A stretch of DNA of 64,000 nucleotides from an uncultured Lactobacillus sp. (GCA_905204935.1 CAJLBJ010000002.1:39379-103378), one strand, 5' to 3'. Shown: positions 44,537-54,436, counted from the first letter of the stretch. Notes: a model not told the origin generated them from the letters alone. Numbers and translations: made by a program.

Positions 44537-44976
44537 TTATATAGCTGTCGTTTATATGCATTTTTGAGTTTTTTAGTATTGGTAAAAATGAACCATTTAC
44601 TAAAAAAGTAATTCAAAATACCAACTAAAACCTGGTCTATAAGCTTGATTAAATCAGGATGAAGTTTAGTTAAATGCATTCCTAACATCATTATTAAACT
44701 ATCTAAGAAAAAAGAGACAAGACGGACAGTAAAAAATGCAGTCAGTTCACGCATAAATTTGGAAAATGAAGTATAATTGGAATGAAACACAAAAGTTTTA
44801 GTAGTAAAAAATGAAAATAAAATAGCACACAAATAAGCTAAGACATTAGCACTTAAGTAATACATTTTTAAGACTTGAAATAAAATATGAAAGACTAAGA
44901 TATTTACTGCACTAGCTAATGTTCCAAAAAGTGTGTAGGTTAAAAAGCTGCGATATTTTTGATAAATTTTGTTCAT
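44527..44976 (-). CDS. GtrA-family membrane protein (second copy)
   Basis: 149 residues, four membrane helices and a basic tail (KKLKNAYKRQLYNKK). It is a paralogue of the protein at 34050-34466: both share the pattern LIDQVxxxxLNYxFSKxFIF and RxVSFFxDxxIM. The GtrA family moves lipid-linked sugars across the membrane for envelope glycosylation. It diverges from a TagH-like gene. No glycosyltransferase of the CsbB type sits beside either copy. Confidence 0.87.
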   Translation of the reverse strand: MNKIYQKYRSFLTYTLFGTLASAVNILVFHILFQVLKMYYLSANVLAYLCAILFSFFTTKTFVFHSNYTSFSKFMRELTAFFTVRLVSFFLDSLIMMLGMHLTKLHPDLIKLIDQVLVGILNYFFSKWFIFTNTKKLKNAYKRQLYNKK

Positions 44977-45067
44977 GGAAAAGACTCCTAACTATCTTTG
45001 CAATTATACGTAGTTTTGTAAGAAAAGTAAAATTTAAAGAGATTTTTTGAGATCGGAAGGTTTTTGT

Positions 45068-46510
45068 ATGGCGAAAATTGAATTAAAATATATTACTAAG
45101 AATGCACCATTACAAACAGAAATAAAAGAAACCAAAAACTTTTTGTCAATGCAACCCAAAAAACATTTTTGGGAATTATGCGGAATTTCATTTAGCGTAA
45201 ATTATGGTGAAGCTGTTGGAATTGTAGGCATTAATGGTTCGGGCAAGAGTTCATTGTTGCGTATTATTGCTGGTTTAGAACGGCAAACAACGGGTTTTAT
45301 TACGACTAAAAGTAAGATTAATTACGCTAATATTACTTATAATTTAGATTTTGAAGCAACAGGATTAGAAAATATCCGACAAAAAATCAACGAAGCCAAT
45401 ATTGACAATTTTAAAGGTGATCATTTAACTAATGCGATTATCAATTTTACAGAGATTGGACAATGGCTTTATAGACCAGTTAAATCGTATTCATTAGGCA
45501 TGAAAGCACGATTAGCGTTAGGAATGGCACTGTTGATCGAACCTGATTTAGTGTTGGTTGATGATATTTTATATTTACTTGACCGGATGTTTTATCAAAA
45601 GGTTGCAAAAAAAATTCAGATGTTAAAAGATACCGGTGTTTCATTTTTAATTACCGACACACGCGGATTAATGCTTGAAAGTTTTTGCGAGCGAACATTG
45701 TGGTTAGAATTTGGCGTACAAGAAGACTTCGGGGCCACACGAGATGTTTTACCACAATTTGATTATTATTTAGACTGGTATAATGGCTTAGATCTACCAG
45801 AAAAAAATAAGTATTTAGCTAAAAAGCAAGCAGAACAGTCGGATTTTGATGTTTCAAAGATTTATGAACAATTTAAAGTGGAACAATTTCAACACGGTTA
45901 TACACGTAAAGACGAAGCCAGAATGCGTAAAGCTTTTTATGTTGAACGTGGTGTAGATCCAGTAAGTGGGGATGAAGATAGTGAATTAGCTAAGCAAAAG
46001 GCAAGCAAGGAGTTAAAAAAGGCTACGAAATTTTCTAAAAAAGGTTTGTTTGCAGTAATTGCTTGTTTGATAGTAGTAGGAATTGGTGGATGGTGGTTAC
46101 TTTCTGGCAAACCACTGGCTTTAACCAAAAAACAAGCTAAAGAATCTAGTCGGATTGCTAGCATCCAAAAAGCTGAGCAAAGTTCTTTAGCTCAAAAAAG
46201 TGCAGCCAAAAAAGTTAGCAGCAGTACGGCTAAAAAGATACAAGAACAACAAACTGCTACACCCCAAGTTACACAAAGTAGTGTAGCAAGCGAGAGTTCT
46301 CAAAGCTCGCAAAGTTCTCAAAGTAGTACCGAACAAAGCTCAAGTAGTAGTATACAAGAACAAACGCAAGATATTACAGTGCAAGATGGGGATACGATGG
46401 GTGAATTAGCTAGCAAATATAATACAACAGTTGCAAAAATTCAAGAACTCAATAATCTAGGACAAAGTACAGATTTGACTGCAGGAACGACAATTAAAGT
46501 TCCTAAATAA
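45068..46510 (+). CDS. TagH-like ABC ATPase fused to a membrane helix and LysM domain
   Basis: 480 residues from ATG 45068 (GGAAGG upstream). Residues 1-225 are an ABC ATPase of the teichoic-acid-export TagH group: Walker A GINGSGKSS (54-62), signature SYSLGMKAR (140-148), Walker B LVLVDD (161-166). The usual catalytic Glu is Asp (VDD) and the switch His is replaced (LITDTRG at 194-200). A linker leads to one membrane helix (327-346), a Ser/Gln-rich stretch (about 356-433), and a C-terminal LysM domain (436-480) that would lie outside and bind peptidoglycan. No TagG permease adjoins it. It may be a catalytically impaired, structural or regulatory relative of TagH. Confidence 0.8.
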   Translation: MAKIELKYITKNAPLQTEIKETKNFLSMQPKKHFWELCGISFSVNYGEAVGIVGINGSGKSSLLRIIAGLERQTTGFITTKSKINYANITYNLDFEATGLENIRQKINEANIDNFKGDHLTNAIINFTEIGQWLYRPVKSYSLGMKARLALGMALLIEPDLVLVDDILYLLDRMFYQKVAKKIQMLKDTGVSFLITDTRGLMLESFCERTLWLEFGVQEDFGATRDVLPQFDYYLDWYNGLDLPEKNKYLAKKQAEQSDFDVSKIYEQFKVEQFQHGYTRKDEARMRKAFYVERGVDPVSGDEDSELAKQKASKELKKATKFSKKGLFAVIACLIVVGIGGWWLLSGKPLALTKKQAKESSRIASIQKAEQSSLAQKSAAKKVSSSTAKKIQEQQTATPQVTQSSVASESSQSSQSSQSSTEQSSSSSIQEQTQDITVQDGDTMGELASKYNTTVAKIQELNNLGQSTDLTAGTTIKVPK

Positions 46511-46562
46511 GGCAAAAGCGGAGTATAATAAAATAAATGTGATATTTGGAGAGTGATTTTTT

Positions 46563-47918
46563 ATGAATGCCGACCCGGGACAGCAGTTATGGTTACTGGG
46601 AATAGTTTTTCTTAGTTTAGTATTGATTATGTTATTTTCTTGCGCAGAATGTGTCTTAAACGTTTTGGGCAAACAACAATTAGAAAGTTTAGCCGACAAA
46701 CAAGATACAAATAAAAAGGCACGTCTATTGACGTTAGCAAAAGATGTGACACGGTATTTGCGTAGCTTAAGGTTAGCTAAGGTAACTTTTTCAACGTTAG
46801 CAGTTGTTTTATTAGAAGTTGTAGCGTTGATGTATAGTAGTATGTGGAGCCATTTATTTTTATATTCATTAGGGATTTGTTTAGTGTGGACGATTGTGCG
46901 TGATGTTTTAGGGGAAAAACTTCCTAAACAACTCGTGTTAAAAGCTCCTAAAAAAGCAGCTCCACGTCTAGCAAGTTTTACTATATGGGTGAGTGGTTTA
47001 TTTAGCCCATTAGTGTTTATTTGTAATTTGTTAAGTCAGCCATTTGAAAAACAAGATGATAATCAAGCCGACTATAAGAAGGCTTCATGGCAAAATATCG
47101 TTGAATTAATTGAGGATGGCCGCAACAACGGCGAACTAGACAATGATGACTTTGAAATGATCGATGGTGTAATTTCGATGCATGATAAGATGGCACGAGA
47201 AGTGATGGTGCCAAGAATTGATGCATTCATGATTGATATTACCAATGATAATAATCGAAGTATTGATGATATTTTACAAATGGATTATTCACGTGTACCG
47301 ATTTATCATGAAGATAAAGACAAAGTTATCGGGATTGTGCATATTAAAAACTTAATTAAAGCAGCTAGACGTTTTGGTTTTGATCATGTAACGATTCGCC
47401 AAGTGATGCAACCAGCCTTTTTTGTGCCTGAAACGATTACTATTGATCAGCTTATGTATGAGATGAAAAAAACACAAAATCAAATGGCAATCTTGTTAGA
47501 TGAATATGGTGGTGTCGTAGGCTTAGTAACCCTAGAAGATTTGATTGAAGAAATTGTAGGCGAAATTCAAGATGAATCTGATGAACCACAACAAGATATT
47601 CAAAAATTAGCTGATGGACAATATTTAGTAACAGCACGTTTGAGCTTAGATGATTTTAACGATGAATTTGGCTGTGAACTAGAGATGAACGATGTCGATA
47701 CTATAGGTGGGTATCTGATTGGACGTTTAGGTGTGATTCCTACCAAAGGTGATGAACAAGTGATAACAACGACTGATGAGCTTAAATTACAAGTGGCTAA
47801 GATGCAAGGCGATCGTATTTTAGACATTAAAGTTTTCTTATCGCCTAAACTTAATCAATATCGCTTACAACGAGAACAAGAAAAACAAGCTCTTCAAAAT
47901 AAAATGGGCTTAAGTTAG
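46563..47918 (+). CDS. CNNM/CorC-HlyC family transporter (hemolysin-like)
   Basis: 451 residues: DUF21 membrane domain with about four helices (1-165), paired CBS domains (about 215-340, with MVPRIDAFMID, YSRVPIYHEDKDKVIGIVHI and ILLDEYGGVVGLVTLEDLIEEIVGEI-type landmarks), and a CorC_HlyC C-terminal domain (about 355-440). The architecture is that of CNNM/MpfA-like magnesium exporters, often annotated hemolysin. The DUF21 helices are shorter and less conserved than usual. It has its own terminator. Confidence 0.88.
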   Translation: MNADPGQQLWLLGIVFLSLVLIMLFSCAECVLNVLGKQQLESLADKQDTNKKARLLTLAKDVTRYLRSLRLAKVTFSTLAVVLLEVVALMYSSMWSHLFLYSLGICLVWTIVRDVLGEKLPKQLVLKAPKKAAPRLASFTIWVSGLFSPLVFICNLLSQPFEKQDDNQADYKKASWQNIVELIEDGRNNGELDNDDFEMIDGVISMHDKMAREVMVPRIDAFMIDITNDNNRSIDDILQMDYSRVPIYHEDKDKVIGIVHIKNLIKAARRFGFDHVTIRQVMQPAFFVPETITIDQLMYEMKKTQNQMAILLDEYGGVVGLVTLEDLIEEIVGEIQDESDEPQQDIQKLADGQYLVTARLSLDDFNDEFGCELEMNDVDTIGGYLIGRLGVIPTKGDEQVITTTDELKLQVAKMQGDRILDIKVFLSPKLNQYRLQREQEKQALQNKMGLS

Positions 47919-47925
47919 TTTTAGC

Positions 47926-47952
47926 GAAGTGTTTAAGACACTTCGTTTTTTC
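47926..47952 (+). terminator. Terminator after the CNNM gene
   Basis: GAAGTGT / ACACTTC hairpin followed by GTTTTTT, 8 nt after the stop codon. Confidence 0.9.
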
Positions 47953-48035
47953 TTATTTGCCTAAGCGGTTGAAACTTTAAAAGGATATAGTGTAAGATAG
48001 AGTATGATATTTTAGACAAGATAAAAGAGGTAGAC

Positions 48036-49613
48036 ATGAATAAAGAAGAATTAAAACAAGCGATTCAAATGCGGCGAACATTTGCGATTATTTCGCACCC
48101 CGATGCCGGAAAAACAACAATCACTGAGCAATTATTGCTATTTGGGGGTGTTGTTAGATCTGCAGGGACTGTTAAGGCGAAAAAAACGGGGAATTTTGCT
48201 AAATCAGACTGGATGGAAATTGAAAAGAAACGTGGAATTTCTGTTACGAGTTCGGTGATGCAATTTGATTATGCAGGTAAACGAGTTAATATTTTAGATA
48301 CACCAGGACACGAAGATTTTTCAGAAGATACTTATCGGACTTTGATGGCTGTTGACTCTGCTGTGATGGTTGTGGATTCGGCTAAAGGTATCGAACCGCA
48401 AACTAAAAAGCTTTTCCAAATCTGTAAAATGCGTGGAATTCCAATTTTTACATTTATCAATAAATTAGACCGTGATGGACGGGAACCATTGGAATTAATT
48501 GCCGAACTTGAAGAGGTTTTAGGAATCGATGCTTATCCAATGAACTGGCCAATCGGGATGGGAAAAGGTTTGCAAGGTTTGTATGACATCTTTAACCATC
48601 GGATTGAACTGTATCGAAAAGAAGATCAAGCGCAAAGTTTCCTAGAGTTAGATGAAAATGGTGAAATTGTCGGACAAGCACCACTTAAAGAAGAAAGCAT
48701 TTATCAACAAGTTTTAGAAGAAATTGAGTTGGTTAAAGAAGCTGGAAATGAATTTGATGAAGCAAAGATTGCAGCAGGTAAGTTAACACCTGTTTTCTTT
48801 GGATCAGCGTTAACTAATTTTGGGGTAAAAACTTTCTTAGATGCTTACTTGCAATTTGCACCGCAACCAGGTGCACACAAAACCGAAGATGGAACTGCTG
48901 TAGAGCCAGTCAATGAAAATTTTGCCGGTTTCATCTTTAAGATTCAAGCTAATATGAATCCTAACCATCGTGATAGAATTGCTTTTGTGCGAATTTGTGC
49001 AGGCGAGTTTGATCGTGGAATGGATGTTGTCTTGAATCGGACAGGCAAAAAGATTCGTTTATCCAATTCAACCCAATTTATGGCTGATACACGTGAGACA
49101 GTTGAAAATGCCGTAGCAGGAGATATCATTGGGTTATATGACACAGGTAATTTCCAAATTGGTGATACGATTTATACCGGTAAAAAAGCTGTTCAATTTG
49201 AAAAATTACCACAATTTACACCGGAACTTTTCATGCGAGTAACTGCTAAAAATGTGATGAAACAAAAATCTTTCCATAAAGGAATTCAACAATTAGTACA
49301 AGAAGGAGCCGTGCAACTTTATCAAAGTTATAGTACTGGTGATTATATTTTAGGTGCGGTTGGACAATTGCAATTTGAAGTGTTTCAATTCCGAATGGCT
49401 AACGAATATAACTCAGAAGTTGTGATGACACCGATGGGAAGAAAGATTGCACGCTGGATTGATCCAGAACAACTCGATGAAAAGATGTCGAGTTCTCGTA
49501 ACTTATTGGTTAAAGATCGCCATGGTGATCCATTGTTCTTGTTTGAAAATGAGTTTTCTGAACGTTGGTTTAGTGATAAATATCCAGATGTAAAATTAAC
49601 TGCAAAGCTATAA
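48036..49613 (+). CDS. prfC: Peptide chain release factor 3
   Basis: 525 residues, full length. GTPase motifs: G1 [10 protein letters not shown]2 region [11 protein letters not shown]3 DTPGHEDF, G4 NKLDRDGR. The C-terminal domains 2 and 3 contain [11 protein letters not shown] and [13 protein letters not shown], characteristic of RF3. It recycles RF1 and RF2 from the ribosome after termination. AGAGG precedes the ATG. It is monocistronic with a terminator shared with the convergent MucBP/SH3 gene. Confidence 0.96.
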   Translation: MNKEELKQAIQMRRTFAIISHPDAGKTTITEQLLLFGGVVRSAGTVKAKKTGNFAKSDWMEIEKKRGISVTSSVMQFDYAGKRVNILDTPGHEDFSEDTYRTLMAVDSAVMVVDSAKGIEPQTKKLFQICKMRGIPIFTFINKLDRDGREPLELIAELEEVLGIDAYPMNWPIGMGKGLQGLYDIFNHRIELYRKEDQAQSFLELDENGEIVGQAPLKEESIYQQVLEEIELVKEAGNEFDEAKIAAGKLTPVFFGSALTNFGVKTFLDAYLQFAPQPGAHKTEDGTAVEPVNENFAGFIFKIQANMNPNHRDRIAFVRICAGEFDRGMDVVLNRTGKKIRLSNSTQFMADTRETVENAVAGDIIGLYDTGNFQIGDTIYTGKKAVQFEKLPQFTPELFMRVTAKNVMKQKSFHKGIQQLVQEGAVQLYQSYSTGDYILGAVGQLQFEVFQFRMANEYNSEVVMTPMGRKIARWIDPEQLDEKMSSSRNLLVKDRHGDPLFLFENEFSERWFSDKYPDVKLTAKL

Positions 49614-49614
49614 T

Positions 49615-49653
49615 AAAAAGCACATTCTTCAATTTGAAGAGTGTGCTTTTTTA
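49615..49653. terminator. Bidirectional terminator between prfC and the MucBP/SH3 gene
   Basis: AAAAAGCACATTCTTC / GAAGAGTGTGCTTTTTT arms with a 5-nt loop. Confidence 0.92.
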
Positions 49654-50730
49654 ATCGATAAATTTAAGATATTGTTTGATAATCCAACCTTTGTTGGCGA
49701 TAAGATACCAATCTAGTCCATGAATTGTTACGTGTTGCTTTAAACTTACCTTACTATGATCGCTAATTTTAGCTGTCGGTTTACCGAATGGCTGATCATA
49801 GACAGTTAGTTTTTTATTAGGAACATAATCAATTATTGCTTTGGTTGGTGTATTTAGTTGGCCTAACATTTGCCAATCAGCACTTAAATTAGGTGAAGCA
49901 TTTTGAACTTCGCTAAAAGCATTTGAATCATCTTTAATCCAAACATTTCCCCCCATGCAATGCCACCAAGACTCATCGGCTAATTGAATAGATTCAAATG
50001 TTTGCCAAATTGTTCCTTTGGCTAACGTAATCTTTAATTCCTTACCAGCCGGAGATGCAAAACATTTAACAAAGGTGTTCATTTGGAGACATTTTTGTTC
50101 ATAAATAACTTTAAGCCATTCTTTTTTACGATAAAAGAAAGTAGCTATTTTTTGTTTTCTTTCAAATACCCCACGTAATTGGCCTTCAGCACGTAATAGA
50201 GTATAGCCGGCCAATTCTGGTGAAACCAATGAATATTTTTCTTGCATCTTGCCACTGATAAACTGAGGCTCTTGTAAAAGATGAAAATCGTCAATGTCAC
50301 GACAAAATAACCATAACACTCCAGCATCTTGAGCACGATAAATCAATGTTACTAAGCCATAATCATCTACTAAAGTTGTTGTAAACCCTTTAATTTGGGT
50401 GAGATTATAGTTTTTAAATTCCTTAAATTCTATATGTACTGCACTATGTTTTTGTCCGTAAATCAACTCGGGTGCGCATAAATCTTGTCCAGCTTCATTT
50501 CGATACGTAATCAACAAAGCAACTTGTTTTGCTGTTGTTTTAGTATGCATGGGTTTAAAAGATTCAGACTGTACTGTTGTTTTGGCAGAAGGTGCCGAAT
50601 TTGTGGTATCAGTCTGTGGCACGCTTATTTTTTTATCGTATGTAGCAGCAGATTGCTTAAATTGTTTACGATAAGTACGACGCTTATTAAATTTTTTAGA
50701 AAGATTATGCCACAGTCCCAAAAATGCCAC
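49651..50730 (-). CDS. MucBP-like and SH3-like repeat protein without signal peptide
   Basis: 359 residues. The N-terminus is short, basic and amphipathic (MAFLGLWHNLSKKFNKRRTYRK), with no hydrophobic signal core. A Ser/Thr-rich linker follows to about 65. Residues 69-132 and 137-201 look like two MucBP-type beta domains (ITYRNEAGQDL...TLVDDYGLVTLIYR pattern). Residues 209-266 and 298-358 look like two SH3-like domains, both ending in a W-I-K signature (NVWIKDD, KGWIIKQYLKF). Such domains are normally extracellular, so a missing or non-classical export signal is notable. Function unknown. Confidence 0.65.
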   Translation of the reverse strand: MAFLGLWHNLSKKFNKRRTYRKQFKQSAATYDKKISVPQTDTTNSAPSAKTTVQSESFKPMHTKTTAKQVALLITYRNEAGQDLCAPELIYGQKHSAVHIEFKEFKNYNLTQIKGFTTTLVDDYGLVTLIYRAQDAGVLWLFCRDIDDFHLLQEPQFISGKMQEKYSLVSPELAGYTLLRAEGQLRGVFERKQKIATFFYRKKEWLKVIYEQKCLQMNTFVKCFASPAGKELKITLAKGTIWQTFESIQLADESWWHCMGGNVWIKDDSNAFSEVQNASPNLSADWQMLGQLNTPTKAIIDYVPNKKLTVYDQPFGKPTAKISDHSKVSLKQHVTIHGLDWYLIANKGWIIKQYLKFID

Positions 50731-51207
50731 TATTTAGTCCTCCTAACTTCTAGTCTTATCCAATTATACCGTAAATTAGCTTAAATTACTTGTAATTGGA
50801 TATTAATTTTATCTCTAACTATCTCCTATTATAAAAGTTTCATATGTTTGCTACAACTAAAAATCCCACCATAAAACTTATAGAAGTATTTTAGATTATC
50901 TGTATAAATACATCTTTATAATCATTTAACTAATTTATTTTACCATGAATATATTACGATTGGTTGATTTTGGCTATAACAATATAATTTAAAGAATATA
51001 AATACTTAAAAAGCAGTTAATCTCAAGACCAACTGCTCTTTATATTTTATACATCACTTAAATTATTGATATATCCTTAACTCTCTTTAATAAATAAAAG
51101 TAAGTACTAATCTAACAAGCTTCAAGAGATTTCTTAAATATATCGAAATATTACTAGTTACTGCTGTAAATTTATCACAAATACTTTTTGAAATTTTAGT
51201 TGAATTA
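50731..51207. other. AT-rich intergenic region without recognisable genes
   Basis: 477 nt. Neither strand shows a credible coding frame. The only structure I see is a hairpin at about 51010-51040 (AGCAGTT / AACTGCT) with T-runs, plausibly a distal terminator for the minus-strand DUF1827 gene. The part next to 50730 should hold the promoter of the MucBP/SH3 gene, but I cannot assign it. Confidence 0.5.
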
Positions 51208-51483
51208 TTAGTGTTCAAGGCTAACTTCGACTAGATTTGGTGTTTTAGTAACCGTTGCACGATTTGCCTCTTCACCAAGAAGCTTTTGTGAAACAAAGGT
51301 AATTTCTTGGTCGGTGATGGGACGAACCTTGTTTGAAATAATGATTTCAGCGATATCAAATTTCTTTTTGAAAACAACCTTAGAATTGCCTAAGGAATAA
51401 ACTTTGATAAAGTGGACGGGTGAATGTAACAACTCATGACGAATCGTTGTTGCATAACTATTGGTCACGTCAATCAGGTTCAT
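51208..51483 (-). CDS. DUF1827 family protein
   Basis: 91 residues beginning MNLIDVTNSYATTIRHELLHS, with FIKVYSLGNSKVVFKKK in the middle: the conserved DUF1827 pattern of Lactobacillales. Small, soluble, probably alpha/beta; function unknown. GGAGG precedes the ATG. It lies downstream of clpE on the same strand, separated by clpE's terminator and a 190-nt gap, so it is likely transcribed separately. The DUF1827-clpE proximity recurs in lactic acid bacteria as far as I recall. Confidence 0.85.
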   Translation of the reverse strand: MNLIDVTNSYATTIRHELLHSPVHFIKVYSLGNSKVVFKKKFDIAEIIISNKVRPITDQEITFVSQKLLGEEANRATVTKTPNLVEVSLEH

Positions 51484-51602
51484 AATTTTTCCTCCTTTTC
51501 GTTACTATCCTCTAATATACATTATATATTAAATTGTGTTTAGTAAAAACATAATATATGAAATAAATTGAGATGAATATTAAAAAGTGTCGCTCTTAGC
51601 AT

Positions 51603-51676
51603 AAAAAATAGCTACCAAGACTGAAATGAACCTGGAAATTAAAAAGTGATTCATTCGAGTCAGGTAGCTATTTTTT
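51603..51676 (-). terminator. clpE terminator
   Basis: AAAAAATAGCTACC / GGTAGCTATTTTTT outer arms around a long partly paired loop, directly after the clpE stop. Confidence 0.85.
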
Positions 51677-51677
51677 A

Positions 51678-53849
51678 TTAATCTTGAGTGGCATTAGGTG
51701 CGTTAATGACGATTTGATCGTCTACGACACTAGCCATAAATTGTTTGGCTGTGGGATTATCTAAGTAATAATCCGCAATTTTATCTTCAATTTGTTCTTG
51801 AATGACACGTCTTAAAGGACGAGCTCCCATTTGTGGGTTATAACCTAATTTAACAAGTTTTTCAGCAGTTGCTTGATCATAAGCGAAATGAAGTCCTTGA
51901 GTTTGCAAGGTTTCATCAACTTGAGTTAGTAATAGCGCAACAATTGTCAACAAGTTTTCTTTTGAAAGAGGGGTAAATTCGATAATATCATCGAAGCGAT
52001 TCAAAAATTCAGGCTTGAAATATTTTGAAAGCTTATCGGTAATTGCATGTGTGGTTTGATTAGCAGTAGCCCCAAATCCGACACTAACAACTGAATCACC
52101 ACTTCCGGCATTTGATGTCATGATGATGATGGTATCTTTAAATGAAACCGTACGACCTTGCGAATCAGTCAAACGTCCATCATCTAAAATTTGTAAAAAC
52201 ATATGCATGACATCTGGATGAGCTTTTTCTACTTCATCCAATAATAAAAGACTATATGGATGACGCCGAACTTGTTCGGTTAACTGACCAGCTTCTTCAT
52301 AACCTACATATCCAGGAGGAGAACCAATTAATTTTGATACTGAGAATTTTTCCATATATTCACTCATATCAAAACGAATCATTGCATCTTGAGAACCAAA
52401 CAGTTCTTTAGCAAGTTGTTTAGCAGTTTCGGTTTTACCGACACCGGTTGGTCCAACGAATAAAAATGATCCGATTGGACGCCCGGATTTATTAAATCCA
52501 ATCCGGTTGCGCCGAATTGCACGAGCTAATTTAGCAACGGCTTCATCTTGTCCGATAACATGCTTTTCTAAATTACTTGCTAAATCTTTTAGCTGTTGTT
52601 TTTCTTGGGCTTTGAGTTCACCAACAGGGATATTTGTCTTTTCTTCGACAATTTTTTCCATATCATGTTCGCTAACAATTGGTGCATCTTCGTCAGTGAC
52701 ACTATTTTGCTTCATTGTATTAAATTTAGTAACTTGATCACGATAATAAGCAGCTTGTTCATAGTCTTCATCTTTAAGGGCTGCTTGTTTTTTATTTTCA
52801 GCATCAGTAATTTTTTCATCGATTACTTCTGGTGAAAGTGTATGAATAGTCAAATTCTTCTTAGAACCTGCTTCATCTAATAAATCGATCGCCTTATCTG
52901 GTAAGAAGCGATCTTGAATATAACGAGCTGAAAGTTTAACAGCGGCTTGAATTGCTTGTGGTGTATATTTAACGTGATGATAAGCTTCATATTTAGCTTG
53001 AATACCTTCTAAAATCTTAATTGTTTCAGTAATTGAAGGTTCATCAACTTGAACTGGCTGCAAACGGCGAGCCAAGGCAGCGTCTTTTTCGATTGTCCGA
53101 AATTCATTAAGTGTCGTTGCTCCAACGAGTTGTAATTCTCCACGAGCTAAAGCTGGTTTTAAGATATTCCCAGCATCCATACTTCCTTCGGCTTTCCCAG
53201 CACCGACGATTTCATGAATTTCATCGATAAATAAGATGATTTCAGGATGTTGCTTAAGTTCTTGCATCAATTGTTGCATCCGTTCTTCAAATTGACCACG
53301 GATACCGGTGCCTTGAACTAACGAAACCACATCTAAACGCACGACCCGTTTATTTAAGAGTTTTTGAGGTACATCGCCATCGACAATTTTTTGAGCTAAT
53401 CCCTCAACAACAGCAGTCTTACCGACACCTGCTTCACCAATTAAAACTGGATTATTTTTAGTGCGACGATTCAAAATTTCGATTACGCGTGCGATTTCTT
53501 GATCACGTCCAATAACTGGATCAATTTTGGCATTTTTAGCTTCATTTGTTAAATCCAAACCAAATTGACTTAAAAGGGATTTATTTTTCTCTTGAGCTTG
53601 ATTAGGCATTTGAGAGAAGTTTTCATTGTTTGTAGGATTTTGATTTTGACTAGCCTTAGGCATAGTGAAGTTAGCTGAATCAAAAAGATTACGTAAATTA
53701 TCTAAACCTAAAAAATTAGAATAGTTGTTGTTTTGTGTACGCAATGATTGATAACAGCGTTGGCAAAGATCAACTGATGCTTGGCGTCCATTAATGTTAG
53801 TAGTTAAATGAATCGTTGCCGGATTTTGTTGGCAATTTTGACATAACAT
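51678..53849 (-). CDS. clpE: Clp protease ATP-binding subunit ClpE
   Basis: 723 residues. The N-terminal zinc finger (Cys3, Cys6, Cys29, Cys32) identifies ClpE rather than ClpC. AAA+ module 1 has Walker A GEAGVGKT (138-145) and [15 protein letters not shown]-type coiled segment lies at about 340-375 ([17 protein letters not shown]). AAA+ module 2 has [13 protein letters not shown] and [13 protein letters not shown], with the D2-small domain at the C-terminus. It unfolds proteins for ClpP under heat and other stress. A CtsR operator overlaps the promoter, the classical control of clpE in Firmicutes. Confidence 0.97.
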   Translation of the reverse strand: MLCQNCQQNPATIHLTTNINGRQASVDLCQRCYQSLRTQNNNYSNFLGLDNLRNLFDSANFTMPKASQNQNPTNNENFSQMPNQAQEKNKSLLSQFGLDLTNEAKNAKIDPVIGRDQEIARVIEILNRRTKNNPVLIGEAGVGKTAVVEGLAQKIVDGDVPQKLLNKRVVRLDVVSLVQGTGIRGQFEERMQQLMQELKQHPEIILFIDEIHEIVGAGKAEGSMDAGNILKPALARGELQLVGATTLNEFRTIEKDAALARRLQPVQVDEPSITETIKILEGIQAKYEAYHHVKYTPQAIQAAVKLSARYIQDRFLPDKAIDLLDEAGSKKNLTIHTLSPEVIDEKITDAENKKQAALKDEDYEQAAYYRDQVTKFNTMKQNSVTDEDAPIVSEHDMEKIVEEKTNIPVGELKAQEKQQLKDLASNLEKHVIGQDEAVAKLARAIRRNRIGFNKSGRPIGSFLFVGPTGVGKTETAKQLAKELFGSQDAMIRFDMSEYMEKFSVSKLIGSPPGYVGYEEAGQLTEQVRRHPYSLLLLDEVEKAHPDVMHMFLQILDDGRLTDSQGRTVSFKDTIIIMTSNAGSGDSVVSVGFGATANQTTHAITDKLSKYFKPEFLNRFDDIIEFTPLSKENLLTIVALLLTQVDETLQTQGLHFAYDQATAEKLVKLGYNPQMGARPLRRVIQEQIEDKIADYYLDNPTAKQFMASVVDDQIVINAPNATQD

Positions 53850-53889
53850 GATACAGTCACATCCCTTCTGAAAAAATCTTAGATCATTG

Positions 53890-53906
53890 TTTGACCAATT
53901 TTGACC
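53890..53906 (-). promoter_or_regulatory. CtsR operator of clpE
   Basis: On the minus strand GGTCAAAATTGGTCAAA is a perfect direct heptad repeat (GGTCAAA-N3-GGTCAAA), the CtsR box. It lies 11 nt downstream of the -10 element, over the expected transcription start. Confidence 0.93.
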
Positions 53907-53917
53907 TTTATATATTT

Positions 53918-53945
53918 ATTATACGAGCTTAGTGTTAAACTGCAA
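53918..53945 (-). promoter_or_regulatory. clpE promoter
   Basis: Minus-strand TTGCAG (53945-53940), 16-nt spacer, consensus -10 TATAAT (53923-53918). Confidence 0.75.
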
Positions 53946-54026
53946 GTAAAAACTCTTGCATTTTTACTTTTAGTCACTAAACTTAAAGATAAGCTAAGAA
54001 TTTATTCGGAACTTTAGGAGGATTAA

Positions 54027-54218
54027 ATGACGCAAGATTATCAAGAATTATTAGAAAAACTACGTACAAATGAAATACAAGATTTATTGATTAAAGCTGA
54101 TGAATTTATGACTTTTCAACCGTATTTTATGAATTATTCACATAAAAAAAATATTGTCGGCAAGGCCTTGCGGGGGGGCGATATCTTGTATCATTACGAT
54201 GATGGTAGCCAAAAATAG
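54027..54218 (+). CDS. Small conserved-looking hypothetical protein upstream of ptsH
   Basis: 63 residues (MTQDYQELLEKLRTNEIQDL...), with a strong TTAGGAGG 7 nt before the ATG, which supports translation. The composition is mixed and acidic-helical at the N-terminus; there are no membrane segments and no motif I recognise. It lies between the clpE promoter region and ptsH on the ptsH strand, separated from ptsH by 218 nt that hold imperfect hairpins and a possible cre. Whether it is co-transcribed with ptsHI is unclear. Confidence 0.6.
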   Translation: MTQDYQELLEKLRTNEIQDLLIKADEFMTFQPYFMNYSHKKNIVGKALRGGDILYHYDDGSQK

Positions 54219-54352
54219 GTGAAACAGAATGTTTGAAATGTAGCGCTCTCAAGCGATGATTGCGAAAACAAAAACTTGTTTTGCGCAATGATTCATGTTA
54301 CTATTTTCTTAATGGGTGGACAACTCGCGCCGATTTTTGGAACTAGAAATAA

Positions 54353-54366
54353 TGAAAACGTGTTCG
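54353..54366 (+). promoter_or_regulatory. Possible cre site upstream of ptsH
   Basis: TGAAAACGTGTTCG matches the cre consensus TGAAARCGYTTTCW at 12 of 14 positions, 71 nt before the ptsH start. Flanking sequence is AT-rich and no clear -35/-10 pair was found, so the site is tentative. Confidence 0.35.
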
Positions 54367-54436
54367 TTTTTCTAGGTCTCATTTTCATAAGTTGTTCGTC
54401 TAAAAAATTAAATATCTCAAAGGAGAATGATACAAA

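Noticed and set aside
46290..46365. Short AGC/AGT-rich repeats in the TagH-like gene as a CRISPR-like or regulatory repeat
   Set aside because: They encode the Ser/Gln-rich stalk before LysM and are simply low-complexity coding sequence.
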